Of a stretch of 64,000 nt of DNA, positions 23,201 to 29,526 are shown one piece after another. Positions within the stretch are counted from its first letter, which is position 1. Each line of letters starts with the position of its first letter. A program made the translations under genes and the position numbers. A model generated the notes under the pieces. It saw nothing but the letters and a program-made list of their open reading frames with translations. It ran no database searches and was not told the origin of the DNA. Source of the DNA: Liolophura sinensis (lineage: Eukaryota; Mollusca; Polyplacophora; Chitonida; Chitonidae); assembly GCF_032854445.1 (NCBI RefSeq), contig NC_088298.1:14741504-14805503 (forward strand), read 5' to 3'.

Positions 23201-26200
23201 AGCCGTTGTTATGTCACATGGTCGGTGACCTGTCAATCAATGTCTGCTCACTCGGCGCACGGTTTCTTTGGCTCCGCCCCACTGTCTTCATAGGAAGACG
23301 TTTTCTTCATCATTAAGTACTTTGAAATTAAAGCCTGTGATTGGCTGAAAACACCATCGATAACCAGTCTGTCGTCTAAGTAGTAATAATTTGATTTAAT
23401 GTATACAGAAAAGTGCATGTCAACTGTAAATTAACGTTGTGTCTTGTTTTTGATTTTCAACTGTCCACGGTTTTATAAAAGTTACTCATAGCCTGATAAG
23501 GAAAGTCATCATCAGTCATCAGGGAAACGGACATAATGTATGCTGTTTTATCCAATGCACACTGTCCTGCACTTACAGTATATACTCTGGTGTATTTATG
23601 TACGTATGTTGTGTGGAACTTGAGAGCTGCATATAAGATGACACGAAATAATCAACAACTCTGTTGTGTACGCATATGTAGGATATATGCGTGGCCATTA
23701 TCATTTGTTAGTCTGCATGTAATTACACATGTTTTCACCCTTCTTGGGATTGCTCAAGACAGTTGGATGTTGCATTCATGTTTGAAATTCATTCTGTACG
23801 CTTGTTTGGCTTGTTGTATGATGCATCTGGAGCATTTCGTTTTTATGCGCAATATGCCTTGCTGCAGTACATCTGCATCTAGTGCAGTGATGCACCCTGC
23901 TTTGCCTGTTGTTTGAGTTCCTGCATTCTGATAAACATGTCCTTTTATTTTTAACTTTTTCTTTTTATTTTGCCAGATTAATGTGAAGTTTAGTTATGTT
24001 TTGTTGGATACATGTAGCATTATAATTAATTCACCTCCGATTTACATATTGTTATGGTTTAGTCTGTCAGATATAAATAACCTTACTCACCAAGAAAAGA
24101 GAATTTTTTTTTTTGCTTTGATAATAATCAACATCTGTGAAATAATGTAACATTACTAAAAACACTTTAGGTATGACTTTAACCTCTACCCTTGTTTTAA
24201 CAATGTTGATTTCTGTTTTTGGTTTCTTTCGTTTTATTTTAAAGCAAAGCCATTTTAATTCTAAGAAATAAAGGATGAAGAGAATATATTGTCGAAGAGA
24301 ATGTAGATTTTCTTGTTACATGAAATTCTAACGTGAGAATCTTACATAAGTAATGTCTATATCAGGAAATTCATATAATAGATGGCATAAATCGCTGATC
24401 TATGCAGGAACATGTAGATAATGTTTTGGAGCATAGATCAACTTTGCCATGTTTAAAGCTAAATCATGATGGACTTAAAATTTTTCACAGCCCACAACGA
24501 CCCCTGTTCCAGTACTGCAGTTCCCTCCCTTGAACACACAGGCCATTTCAAACGGACCCAGGGTAGGTGGATAGACAGAACTTTCAATACTGGAGGGTTT
24601 GCTAGTTCAGTGTAAAGAAACCACTAGAGTGAAGTATATACAAGATGACAAATCATTAAGACAGTTTGTCAGTGACTTATCAAAGGTGTTTGGTTTATGG
24701 TTTGTCTCCACTAATAAATAATTGTATAATCAAAAAAGAAAAACTTGTACAGTTTTAAGCAACAGTGAGGTAATTAAATTTGTGTTCTCTGTGCATTACT
24801 TGGTTGTATGAGGTGTGACTAGGTACTACTGGAATGGTGCTCATGTGTCGATTCTATGTTTAAATTGTGCACTGTGAGTTTCAAGTCCAGCTCATGCTGG
24901 CTTCTTTTCTGGCTATACGTGGGAAAGTCTGGCAACAACCTGTGGATGGTTGTGGGTTTCCCCCGGTCTCTGCCCGGTTTCCACCTACAATAATGGTGGC
25001 CATTGTTGTATAAGTGAAATATTCTTGAGTACGGTATAAAAGACCAATCAAATAAATAAATATAAATTGTGAAACATACTCAAAGATAAAAATTTGCCAT
25101 AAAAACACTTTCTGTTGCTTAACGAAAAGCAAAACCGTTAAGAATGGAATCTTTCATGGTGAATAGTTAAAAAATAATGTGGTTTTTTAGTTCGGCTCAT
25201 TTATTTGATCATAGAAAACGTACATGTATTTTATCTAGTTTTGGATGCATCAGAAACGATTCACTGCTCCCGTGTTTGAAGATGTTTACGCCACGATAAG
25301 CCTTAATGTTTCAGTCATTCATCCCACTATACCATTAACAAAACATGATGAAATATATCTGTGATCATAACCTGCACAGCTTCGTCTCATCGCCCTTAAC
25401 GAGCCAGTGACTGGTAAAATGCATGGTATCCGCGGTGCAGATTACCTGTGCTACCGTCAAGCAGAAGATGCAGGGTTGAAGGGAACCTTCAGAGCTTTCC
25501 TGTCATCATTTGCCCAAAACATTGAGTCTCTGGTGCACTATCCTGAAGATAAGAGAATTCCTATTGTCAACCTTAAGGTGAGTTGTCATTTATTTGAGGT
25601 TTCATTTTTTGATGGAAAGTCAGCTGTGTACCTCACATTTATTTGGGATTTCCTTTTGTGGTAGAAAGTGAACTTTGTACCTCTGATTCATTCTTGGATT
25701 CCTTTCTTGACGGAAAGCCGGTTGTGTACATCAGATTGATTTTGGCTTTCCTTTGCTGATAGAAATTGAGCTTTGTACCTCTGATTCATGCTTGGATTCC
25801 TTTCTTGATGGAAAGCCGGTTGTGTACGTCAGATTGATTTTGGCTTTTCTTTTGAGATGGATAGGGAGTTGGAATTTTGTTTGATTTTACACATTCCCTT
25901 GGAATGACCACTTTGCTTCACCAGTTGTTTATGGATGCTATTTGATGTAGATACCTGTAGGCAAATATCCCCTTGCCATTGTATTTGTAATAATGTTAGT
26001 CTCGGGTAGCACTCTATAACTTTAATTAGGCCTCCATGGCGCAGTTGGTTAGCGCGCTAGCTCAACGTAATGACCCAGGAGTCTCTCACCAATGCGGTCG
26101 CTGTGAGTTCAAGTCCAGCTCATACTGGCTTCCGTTCCGCCCGTACGTGGGAAAGTCTGGCAGCAACCTGCGGATGGTCGTGGGATTCCCCCCGGTTTCT

Positions 26201-27775
26201 GCCCAGTTTCCACCCACCATAATGCTGGCCACCATCGTATAAGTGAAATATTCTTGAGTATGGCGTAAAACACCAATCAAATAAATAAATATAAATTTAG
26301 TTTCATATTTCATTCTGGTTCTATAACTCGGACTTTGTAGATAGCTCGTCGTTGTAAAGTGTGAGTAAGGCGAGGTATTGTGATGATAAGGGAAAGTGCC
26401 ATGGCCTGGTTACACTTTCTTGGAAATCTGCATTAGGGTGTTCACTGTTTGCTGTTGTCTGCATCATACTTTAATAAGTGGGCCTCTCTGGCTCTGATGG
26501 TGAAAGAGCTCGTTTGCTGCGACTGTAAGACATTTGATCAAGGTGGTATTGAAATTTCATGGGTTAAAAGTCAAAGATACCTACTCATCAACCAGAAAGT
26601 TGTGACTTCAAGTCCAGCTCATGCCTCTTCTGTTGTACATGGGAAGGTCTTCCAGCAACCTACCGATGGTCATGGGTTTCTTTCAGACTTTTGCTTCATG
26701 TTTCACAACTGTCTAAAAGAAACTCCTAGAAGATCTACACATTCTTACAAACCACTGTTCAGTTGTGCTCAAGGCTGAGGGGTCTTAAGTGCATTGGACA
26801 GTATTGTTTTTTTAGTGTAGCAAACAGTCATTTTCCAACAACTCTAATCGGTAAGTCATCACTGGTTTCTAACTACCGTCATTTGTTCTCCCATCACAGG
26901 ATGAAGTCCTCTTTAAGTCATGGGGTGACCTTCTGAATGGCAATGGTGGTCATGTTTATCAAAAGAAGACCATATACTCCTTCAACGGCAAGGATGTCAT
27001 GTATGATGCCATGTGGTAGGTTTTCCTAGAACTGCTCTGTGTTGTGTTGTGGTTAGGTGCGAAGCTAACCTTAGGCACAGAATGTAGATTTCTCCACTTG
27101 ATCCTCTTGTGAGGACTTCGTGATGTAAAGCAGTTAACATCCTCGTTCTGACCGTTTGGACAGTCTAATGTTCGTCGAAAAAATCCCCTTGCCTTAGTAT
27201 CCAGGTAAAGAAAGAGGCATATCAACCATGCCCTGATTGGACAAAATCATTGGTAATTGGGAGGTAATTTCATCCAATCAGAGCATTGCTGATTTGCATC
27301 TTCACTGTACTGAATACAAAGAAACAGGATTTATATGAAATGTCTGTGTAATGGAGAAACTAAGGATATAGGAATCCCAAATTGTATTTTTCAAAAAAAA
27401 GGATTGAAATAATTGTACCAAGAGCGTTTAATTGTCCTGCTAAAAGCTATTGTATGCACAGTTTTTTGTTTTTGTTTTTAATTAATGGATCCATGTATTA
27501 CTAATCCAGTACAAGGATAATGATCATGTCTCAATACTATGGCTGTGTCTTGCTATTTCAGGCCTCAGAAGTATGTCTGGCATGGCTCCGACAAGAAAGG
27601 ATTACTGATGCGAGAGAAATATTGTCATCGCTGGCATTCCGAGAGTAAGCGAAAGAACGGGTTGGCGAGTTCACTCAACAAAGGGATGCTATTAGACAGC
27701 GAAGAATTCAGCTGCAACAATGCCTTTGTTGTTCTTTGTATTGAGAATACAAGTAAAAGAAATGTCAAGAAATAG
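1226..27775 (+). CDS. Multiplexin collagen (type XV/XVIII-like) with endostatin domain, 5' partial, 19 exons
   Basis: Secreted basement-membrane collagen, probably a proteoglycan core. Exons seen: 1226-1393, 1944-2120, 2610-2726, 3707-3850, 4572-4697, 5764-5898, 7304-7522, 9639-9782, 11556-11640, 12049-12110, 12900-13034, 13336-13575, 14136-14264, 19433-19471, 19943-21130, 24491-24562, 25380-25577, 26900-27015, 27562-27775. All borders are AG/GT and all phases join, giving 1235 residues to a TAG stop. Order: interrupted Gly-X-Y domain (about residues 1-584), trimerization domain (585-627), LGPLIPLP linker, a 396-residue charged helical insert (641-1036), Pro/Thr linker, endostatin (about 1061-1235). 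The order trimerization-hinge-endostatin is diagnostic of collagens XV/XVIII. The signal peptide and any N-terminal laminin-G/frizzled-type domain lie upstream of the window. The charged insert has no counterpart I know in the family. Confidence 0.95.
1394..1943. other. Intron, no recognised element
   Basis: AT-rich sequence between two collagen exons. I see no repeat, RNA gene or further exon in it. The acceptor at its end is CTTAG. Confidence 0.6.
1944..2120 (+). CDS. Multiplexin exon 2 (collagenous, with candidate glycosaminoglycan site)
   Basis: 59 codons, phase 0. It opens with the non-collagenous segment [12 protein letters not shown] and continues with unbroken Gly-X-Y triplets to GDRGSP. 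The Ser-Gly flanked by acidic residues (1956-1964) fits a glycosaminoglycan attachment sequence, as expected for proteoglycan collagens XV and XVIII. Donor GTAAGT. Confidence 0.94.
2191..2521 (+). repeat. SINE-like element with a 104-bp internal tandem duplication
   Basis: A 104-bp segment beginning AAGTTTGGCACTGC at 2191 recurs at 2295 almost unchanged. After the second copy comes a tail (TGTCTTCGGCGTGGC, then ATTAAACCCCAATCC) that also occurs in other elements of the window (6291-6402; inverted at about 58445-58600). I read it as a short retroposon that has duplicated part of itself, within the intron after exon 2. Confidence 0.6.
2610..2726 (+). CDS. Multiplexin exon 3 (collagenous)
   Basis: 39 codons of uninterrupted Gly-X-Y from [13 protein letters not shown] to LMGTKGDR, phase 0, acceptor TTGTTACAG, donor GTGAGT. 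The exon is wholly triple-helical. Confidence 0.93.
3024..3292 (-). mobile_element. SINE-A (tRNA-derived) with target-site duplication
   Basis: The body at 3039-3277 lies in reverse orientation. The tRNA-like head is at the high-coordinate end (complement of GGCCTCCATGACTAGGTTGG) and the TAAATAAA tail at the low end. Exact 15-bp direct repeats CTATGAGGCAGTTGA at 3024-3038 and 3278-3292 mark the target-site duplication. Divergence from the other copies is modest. Confidence 0.85.
3405..3511. repeat. Fold-back (hairpin) element
   Basis: The left arm starts CTTTAGTTAGAGTTA and runs to AACTTCAAAC. The right arm, from GTTTGAAG to TTCTAACTAAAAG, is its imperfect inverse complement of about 40 nt, separated by about 23 nt. 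A related inverted sequence lies near 36930-37025. It looks like a small MITE-like element. Confidence 0.55.
3707..3850 (+). CDS. Multiplexin exon 4 (collagenous with interruption)
   Basis: 48 codons, phase 0, acceptor TTACAG, donor GTAATG. Gly-X-Y triplets ([12 protein letters not shown], then [10 protein letters not shown]) are followed by an interruption containing [14 protein letters not shown]. That is a second Ser-Gly segment beside acidic residues (3800-3808) and a candidate glycosaminoglycan site. Confidence 0.93.
3949..4096 (+). repeat. 35-bp tandem repeat, about 4 copies
   Basis: The unit TTTTGTGAAGCCCTGAAATA plus GGCCAACCCAGCCAA recurs four times with few changes. The flank up to about 4145 resembles 9301-9405, where only one unit is present, so this is local amplification within an older interspersed repeat. 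Confidence 0.85.
4572..4697 (+). CDS. Multiplexin exon 5 (collagenous)
   Basis: 42 codons, phase 0, acceptor TTTCGCAG, donor GTAAGC. Continuous Gly-X-Y from [13 protein letters not shown] to EPGLTGLT with no interruption. Confidence 0.93.
4698..5763. other. Intron, no recognised element
   Basis: AT-rich intron of about 1.07 kb. I find no SINE, tandem array or convincing exon. The open frame at 5231-5449 has no conserved motif or coding bias and is probably chance. Confidence 0.55.
5764..5898 (+). CDS. Multiplexin exon 6 (collagenous with interruption)
   Basis: 45 codons, phase 0, acceptor GCGGACAG, donor [20 protein letters not shown] begins the helical part. The interruption [19 protein letters not shown] holds a third Ser-Gly near Asp (5872-5880). 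The exon ends GDR and joins PDKGEKGE of the next exon. Confidence 0.93.
5949..6039 (+). repeat. 20-bp tandem repeat, about 4.5 copies
   Basis: The unit TAATTTTGTGTGATCATCAG repeats almost perfectly, starting about 50 nt after the exon 6 donor. Confidence 0.9.
6103..6290 (+). mobile_element. SINE-A, 5' truncated, inserted into an older SINE
   Basis: The copy at 6115-6278 lacks the tRNA head and begins at GGCTTCCTCTCCGGCC. It is flanked by TTGGGTCTGATG (6103-6114) and TTGGGCCTGATG (6279-6290), a target-site duplication with one mismatch. The flanking element, which continues at 6291-6402, is the short retroposon type also seen at 2399-2521, so this is a nested insertion. Confidence 0.8.
6291..6402 (+). 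mobile_element. Short retroposon 3' part interrupted by SINE-A
   Basis: Sequence from GACATTTCAGTGAGGCAGCA to the (CAAA)n tail matches the tail part of the element at 2399-2521 and, inverted, 58445-58600. Its 5' part lies before the nested SINE. Confidence 0.55.
7054..7313 (+). repeat. 66-bp tandem repeat spanning the exon 7 splice acceptor, about 4 copies
   Basis: Units start at 7054, 7120, 7186 and 7252. Each contains TATGTTTAC followed by a dinucleotide and GCCTGACAAAGG. The three upstream copies read TTTACGG, while the last reads TTTACAG, the functional AG acceptor of exon 7. The repeated unit therefore includes the branch/pyrimidine region and the first ten exon bases. The last unit is about 4 nt shorter. 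Confidence 0.92.
7304..7522 (+). CDS. Multiplexin exon 7 (collagenous, with CKMC cysteine pair)
   Basis: 73 codons, phase 0, acceptor TTTACAG, donor [26 protein letters not shown] brings two cysteines into an interruption early in the exon. Gly-X-Y follows, then the interruption [16 protein letters not shown] and a final helical run to IGMPGFP. The start was fixed by reading frame: the nearby AAAG|GGG alternative would break the phase. Confidence 0.92.
8231..8365. repeat. Compound AT/GA microsatellite
   Basis: (TA)n and TATATG runs, then (GA)n of about 15 units, then two copies of a segment ending TATATATAGCCGGAG. Confidence 0.9.
9301..9405 (+). repeat. Old interspersed repeat related to 3949-4145
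   Basis: Shares TTTTGCAAAGCCCGGAAATT-like and TAAATTGCACTGAAAGTTG segments, in the same order, with the region at 3949-4145. The 35-bp unit is not amplified here. Confidence 0.55.
9639..9782 (+). CDS. Multiplexin exon 8 (collagenous)
   Basis: 48 codons, phase 0, acceptor ACATTCAG, donor [26 protein letters not shown] begins the exon; the short interruption GRGGVFIPG precedes GPKGDK. Confidence 0.93.
9947..11517 (+). repeat. 46-bp minisatellite, about 34 copies, ending 38 bp before exon 9
   Basis: The consensus unit reads about CATTTGTCCAGTAGGATATC then ATCCCATCTTTTGTTGCTGA then ATCTAG. Positions 9953, 9999 and 10045 show the 46-bp step. Copies differ at a few sites (TAGGAT/GAGAAT, CATCTT/CATGTT, CTAG/GTAG). 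Because 46 is not a multiple of three, its apparent open frames are spurious. Each unit carries TTTGTCCAG, which resembles a splice acceptor. Confidence 0.96.
11556..11640 (+). CDS. Multiplexin exon 9 (collagenous)
   Basis: 85 nt, starts in phase 0 and ends after the first base of a Gly codon, acceptor TTTTTGTCAG, donor [22 protein letters not shown] is followed by the interruption [13 protein letters not shown]. Confidence 0.92.
11641..12048. other. Intron, no recognised element
   Basis: 408 bp of AT-rich sequence. It contains a short run with repeated ACACCTGTA-like words before the acceptor TTAAACAG. No exon or mobile element seen. Confidence 0.55.
12049..12110 (+). CDS. Multiplexin exon 10 (collagenous)
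   Basis: 62 nt. It completes the Gly codon split with exon 9 and encodes [20 protein letters not shown]. It is the only exon pair in the visible collagenous region that splits a codon. Donor GTAAGT. Confidence 0.92.
12285..12574 (-). mobile_element. SINE-A, full length, with target-site duplication
   Basis: The body at 12297-12562 is reversed. The tRNA-like head (complement of GGGCTCCGTGGCTCAGTTGG) is at the high end and the TAAATAAATA tail at the low end. Exact direct repeats GAGGATGGTATA lie at 12285-12296 and 12563-12574. The head carries A-box-like and B-box-like (GAGTTCAAGTCC) sequence. Confidence 0.88.
12900..13034 (+). CDS. Multiplexin exon 11 (collagenous with interruption)
   Basis: 45 codons, phase 0, acceptor TTTTGCAG, donor [19 protein letters not shown] is followed by Gly-Pro-Pro triplets, the interruption [11 protein letters not shown], and [12 protein letters not shown]. 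Confidence 0.93.
13336..13575 (+). CDS. Multiplexin exon 12 (last collagenous exon)
   Basis: 80 codons, phase 0, acceptor TTTTCAG, donor GTAAGT. Gly-X-Y, then the interruption [17 protein letters not shown], a final Gly-Pro-Pro run and the non-collagenous end [13 protein letters not shown], which leads into the trimerization domain. Confidence 0.93.
13980..14264 (+). repeat. 87-bp tandem duplication spanning the exon 13 acceptor
   Basis: The sequence from TTTACAG through GCTGTAACCTTCAGGAATCA and ATGATCTCT occurs at 14042-14090 and again at 14129-14177, an 87-bp step. A partial third copy of the intron part lies at 13983-14041. The upstream exon copy (14049 on) runs into a TGA within 20 codons, so the downstream copy is the functional exon. 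Confidence 0.93.
14136..14264 (+). CDS. Multiplexin exon 13 (trimerization domain)
   Basis: 43 codons, phase 0, acceptor TTTACAG, donor [26 protein letters not shown] and [13 protein letters not shown] match the collagen XV/XVIII trimerization domain. That domain folds as a small strand-helix unit which brings three chains together C-terminal to the triple helix. The domain is short, as in the family. Confidence 0.93.
14366..16547 (+). repeat. 65/66-bp minisatellite, about 33 copies, in the intron after exon 13
   Basis: The unit reads about GGTAGAGGAGGCTTGCTGG then CCATTCTCCACTCTCCTGG then CCTGTGGGACCCCTGGTGAC then AGTAAGC. Two subtypes occur: GCGGTAGAGGAGGCTTG (65 bp) and GGGGTAGACGAGGCTCGT (66 bp). 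Four 66-bp units plus one 65-bp unit form a 329-bp higher-order block, repeated at about 15192 and 15521. Every unit holds GTAAG. Long open frames over it on both strands are artefacts of the period. Confidence 0.97.
16548..19432. other. Remainder of the intron after exon 13
   Basis: AT-rich sequence with a weak SINE-C-like remnant at about 16915-17000 (GGTTTCTTCCACCCATTTTA). I see no exon or RNA gene in the rest. The small open frames at 17457, 19019 and 19143 show no conserved features. Confidence 0.5.
19433..19471 (+). CDS. Multiplexin exon 14 (short linker after the trimerization domain)
   Basis: 39 nt in phase 0, acceptor TTTGACCAG, donor GTAAGA, encoding [13 protein letters not shown]. 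The join [10 protein letters not shown] matches the conserved segment that ends the trimerization region of collagens XV/XVIII, which supports this micro-exon. Confidence 0.88.
19943..21130 (+). CDS. Multiplexin exon 15: 396-residue Arg/Glu/Lys/Gln-rich helical insert
   Basis: Exactly 396 codons, phase 0 both sides, acceptor TTGGCATTCAG, donor GTGAGT. Residues 1-45 contain three N-glycosylation sequons (NHS, NRS, NGS). From about residue 45 to 370 the sequence is almost entirely R, E, K, Q and L in patterns such as ELEKRRREQ, typical of a charged coiled coil or single alpha helix. Ser/Gly/Asn-rich breaks occur at about 162-176, 199-219, 271-281 and 301-316. The segments 268-300 and 301-333 look like a tandem repeat. 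An RGD tripeptide lies at 372-374 inside [14 protein letters not shown]. Many dibasic and R-x-R/K-R sites could serve proprotein convertases. Membership in the collagen transcript rests on phase and splice sites; it could also be an alternative exon. Confidence 0.82.
21601..21606 (+). promoter_or_regulatory. Candidate intronic polyadenylation signal
   Basis: AATAAA, 168 nt beyond the stop codon met if exon 15 is read through its donor. It could terminate a short isoform lacking endostatin. This is speculative: AATAAA is common in AT-rich introns. Confidence 0.2.
21996..22029 (+). other. G-quadruplex-like G-run segment
   Basis: On the transcribed-sense strand, runs GGGGG, GGGG, GGGGG, GGG and GGGGGGGG are separated by one to three bases, which fits the four-run G-quadruplex pattern. 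It lies in the intron about 870 nt after exon 15. Confidence 0.65.
22300..22429. repeat. Fold-back element with GGGCCC/TTTCACAAAG-type ends
   Basis: The left end GGGACCCGTTTCAGAAAG pairs imperfectly with the right end CTTGTGAAATGGGCTCC. The interior has ATTACGTCACCATGGTAGTT, which recurs at about 56750-56775. Related ends occur at 35473-35689 and 43890-44018. Confidence 0.6.
23054..23115. repeat. Perfect 18-bp inverted repeat (hairpin)
   Basis: AGAGGTCATTATGAAAAG at 23054-23071 is exactly complementary to CTTTTCATAATGACCTCT at 23098-23115, with a 26-nt loop. Confidence 0.9.
23119..23382. repeat. Possible MITE-like fold-back element
   Basis: The left end TTTTAGACGACTGATTGGCT and right end GATAACCAGTCTGTCGTCTA are imperfect inverse complements over about 20 nt. 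The interior is GC-richer than its surroundings. No transposase frame is present. Confidence 0.45.
24491..24562 (+). CDS. Multiplexin exon 16 (Pro/Thr-rich hinge)
   Basis: 24 codons, phase 0, acceptor TTTTTCACAG, donor [23 protein letters not shown] and AISNGPR resemble the flexible Pro-rich hinge immediately before endostatin. Confidence 0.87.
24861..25071 (+). mobile_element. SINE-A, 5' truncated, with short target-site duplication
   Basis: The body at 24870-25062 starts within the B-box region (GAGTTTCAAGTCCAGC) and ends in AATAAATAAATA. Direct repeats TAAATTGTG lie at 24861-24869 and 25063-25071. Confidence 0.78.
25380..25577 (+). CDS. Multiplexin exon 17 (endostatin, N-terminal part)
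   Basis: 66 codons, phase 0, acceptor CTGCACAG, donor [45 protein letters not shown] and IPIVNLK are endostatin signatures, with the first of four disulfide cysteines. The N-terminal histidines that bind zinc in mammalian endostatin are not evident just upstream. Confidence 0.96.
25578..25860 (+). repeat. Tandem duplication directly after the exon 17 donor
   Basis: A unit of about 97 bp, CTTTGTACCTCTGATTCAT at 25674 and again at 25771, is itself built of two related halves of about 48 bp (GGAAAGCCGGTTGTGTAC). A degraded half-unit begins immediately at the splice donor. Confidence 0.8.
26029..26297 (+). mobile_element. SINE-A, full length
   Basis: Begins with the tRNA-like head GGCCTCCATGGCGCAGTTGG and GTTAGCGCGCTAG, has the B-box-like GTGAGTTCAAGTCCAGC and ends in AATAAATAAATA. 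The possible target-site duplication is imperfect. Confidence 0.85.
26478..26690 (+). mobile_element. Diverged SINE-A remnant
   Basis: Recognisable words include GGGCCTCTCTGGCTCTGATGG, GACTTCAAGTCCAGCTCATG and CAGCAACCTACCGATGGTCA in the right order, with a disrupted middle and no tail. Confidence 0.55.
26900..27015 (+). CDS. Multiplexin exon 18 (endostatin, middle part)
   Basis: 116 nt, starts in phase 0 and ends two bases into the Trp codon. [28 protein letters not shown] are typical of endostatin. Acceptor ATCACAG, donor GTAGGT. Confidence 0.95.
27562..27775 (+). CDS. Multiplexin exon 19 (endostatin C-terminal part and stop)
   Basis: Completes the Trp codon, then [50 protein letters not shown] and the stop TAG at 27773-27775. 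It supplies cysteines 2, 3 and 4 of the endostatin fold. The C-terminus TSKRNVKK is basic. Confidence 0.97.
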
Positions 27776-28771
27776 CCTGCAGAACTCGTATAACATATAT
27801 TTATAAAAAAATTAACATGTACAGAGCAGTAGAGGTTGCCTCCCTTGTCATGAGCGCTGTCCAGCGCAGATTTGTATGACTTGGATGCTGAACAGAGCTA
27901 GGATGAAGCCAGGAAGGCATCCTGTCTTTGTTATTATTTTGTTCTTCCATATGTGGAGTTCACTGACTGGTGGATCTGTGCTTGATTGGATGTTACCAAG
28001 GAATAACACTGACCAGTTCAGTGTGGAAAGTTTCTCTGCAGTTGACTTTTGTTGTTGGATACCACCGTATGTCAACAGAGAGAAAATCTGCCTTTTGAAC
28101 TTGCGTTGATTCCTGCAGTGTTTACAAAAAGTGACTCTTCCATTTTGACAACTGAAAGCAAAGTCTGGCTTGTCTCGGATGTGTCTCCAGCCTTTGGTGA
28201 CCTTGACAAGGTCGGGACCTCTCTCGTTTCGTCATCGGCTTTGGAGAGCCCGTCCTTAAAGTTGCTTGCGTCGCTGTCACGTTTCCAGTGCTTGCCCATA
28301 TCTTTTTGTGTTGTTGTTGTTGTCACAATAAGGTCAGTTGTCAGTGTTATCAACCATTCAGGTGCTTTTGTGACCACTTTGCTCTACCCTTCATGTCTGT
28401 CCTGTTTTGTTTTTAATCGTCTGTGAACCTAGGTTGCTAATTGTACGTGTCAATTTTAATGTAATGGGTGGAGTTTGTTGAAGTAACTACCGAATTCCAA
28501 GTTATATAAATGAAAGGATTTTTTGCCCTGAATGGTTACCATTCTACAAGGAATATCAAATTTTATTGGCATATTATACATTTCACTTCTCGTTTTGTTC
28601 CTTGTTTCAGAGTATGTTAGTCTTTGATTTTTTAGCGACACTAATGTATTCTGATAGTTGGCTAGAAAATATTTCTACTCTTGCAGATATGATACATTTC
28701 AGCAGGTAATGAATTCAGAAATCTTTGAGCTGTTTCTGATTTTGTATTCCAGTCATGATATGCTTTTGAAC

Positions 28772-28772
<1 letters not shown>

Positions 28773-28823
<51 letters not shown>
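28773..28823. repeat. (AT)n microsatellite
   Basis: Pure AT dinucleotide run of about 25 units. Confidence 0.95.
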
Positions 28824-28825
<2 letters not shown>

Positions 28826-29028
28826 TTCACGGTGTAGAAGCTGGGTACTTAAAATGTTCAGGCATGTTAAAAGAGTTCACATCTTTTGCAGTTATATTTG
28901 CAACTCAAAGCCAATATTTCATATTTCTGCAATGTTTCATATGAAAGGCGTCTCTTTCGGTTTTCGAGTTAAAACTCACACTAAAATCAAGCTTTGTTTT
29001 TTCTTTATAGGCTGCCTTTAATACCGAT

Positions 29029-29034
29029 AATAAA
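29029..29034 (+). promoter_or_regulatory. Candidate poly(A) signal for the multiplexin
   Basis: First AATAAA I find after the stop codon, about 1.25 kb downstream. No transcript evidence. Confidence 0.3.
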
Positions 29035-29526
29035 ATTGTCTACATTCAAAACAGAATATATGTATTTTTGATGAATTAAGTGAACAGTCACGGACAACTG
29101 GCTGCTCGATCGCAACATAAGCAGTGAAAATAAAATTTGTTAATAACTAGCTTACTCTTGTCTGTAGTAAATCCCTTATAGACGGTTTAAAACAGTTTAA
29201 AGTGTTTTCCTCTTTTGCTACTTTTTTTATCTTTACTGGTTTTTCCTTTTGTCATTCTGGCTTGAACGGATTTTTCAAATGACTTGTCCATATTTGGCAA
29301 GTGGAAGAACCAGATGAAGAAAAGTCTAACTGCTGTATTTTGGGGATTGGCCTAATCTCTGTTTGTTACCCAGTTAGATCAAAGGGATTAGTGGGGATTA
29401 AGAGGAATTGTGTAAGGTTTAGGTAAGTGTCAACAGGTTCAAACTACTGTATGTAACAGCCTTCTGTGATATAGGGTAACCGTCTGATATTTATTAATAT
29501 TTTAGGTAAGGAGTCCGCATCTATAG

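Larger units (their letters stand above)
21131..24490. other. Intron after the charged exon
   Basis: The exon 15 reading frame stays open past the donor to a TAA ending at 21433, followed by AATAAA at 21601-21606. Also here: a G-run segment (21996-22029), a fold-back element (22300-22429), a perfect 18-bp inverted repeat (23054-23115) and a second fold-back (about 23119-23382). I see no further exon. Confidence 0.6.

Noticed and set aside
27848-28426. Open frames after the collagen stop codon
   Set aside because: No motif, no splice context; most likely 3' UTR.
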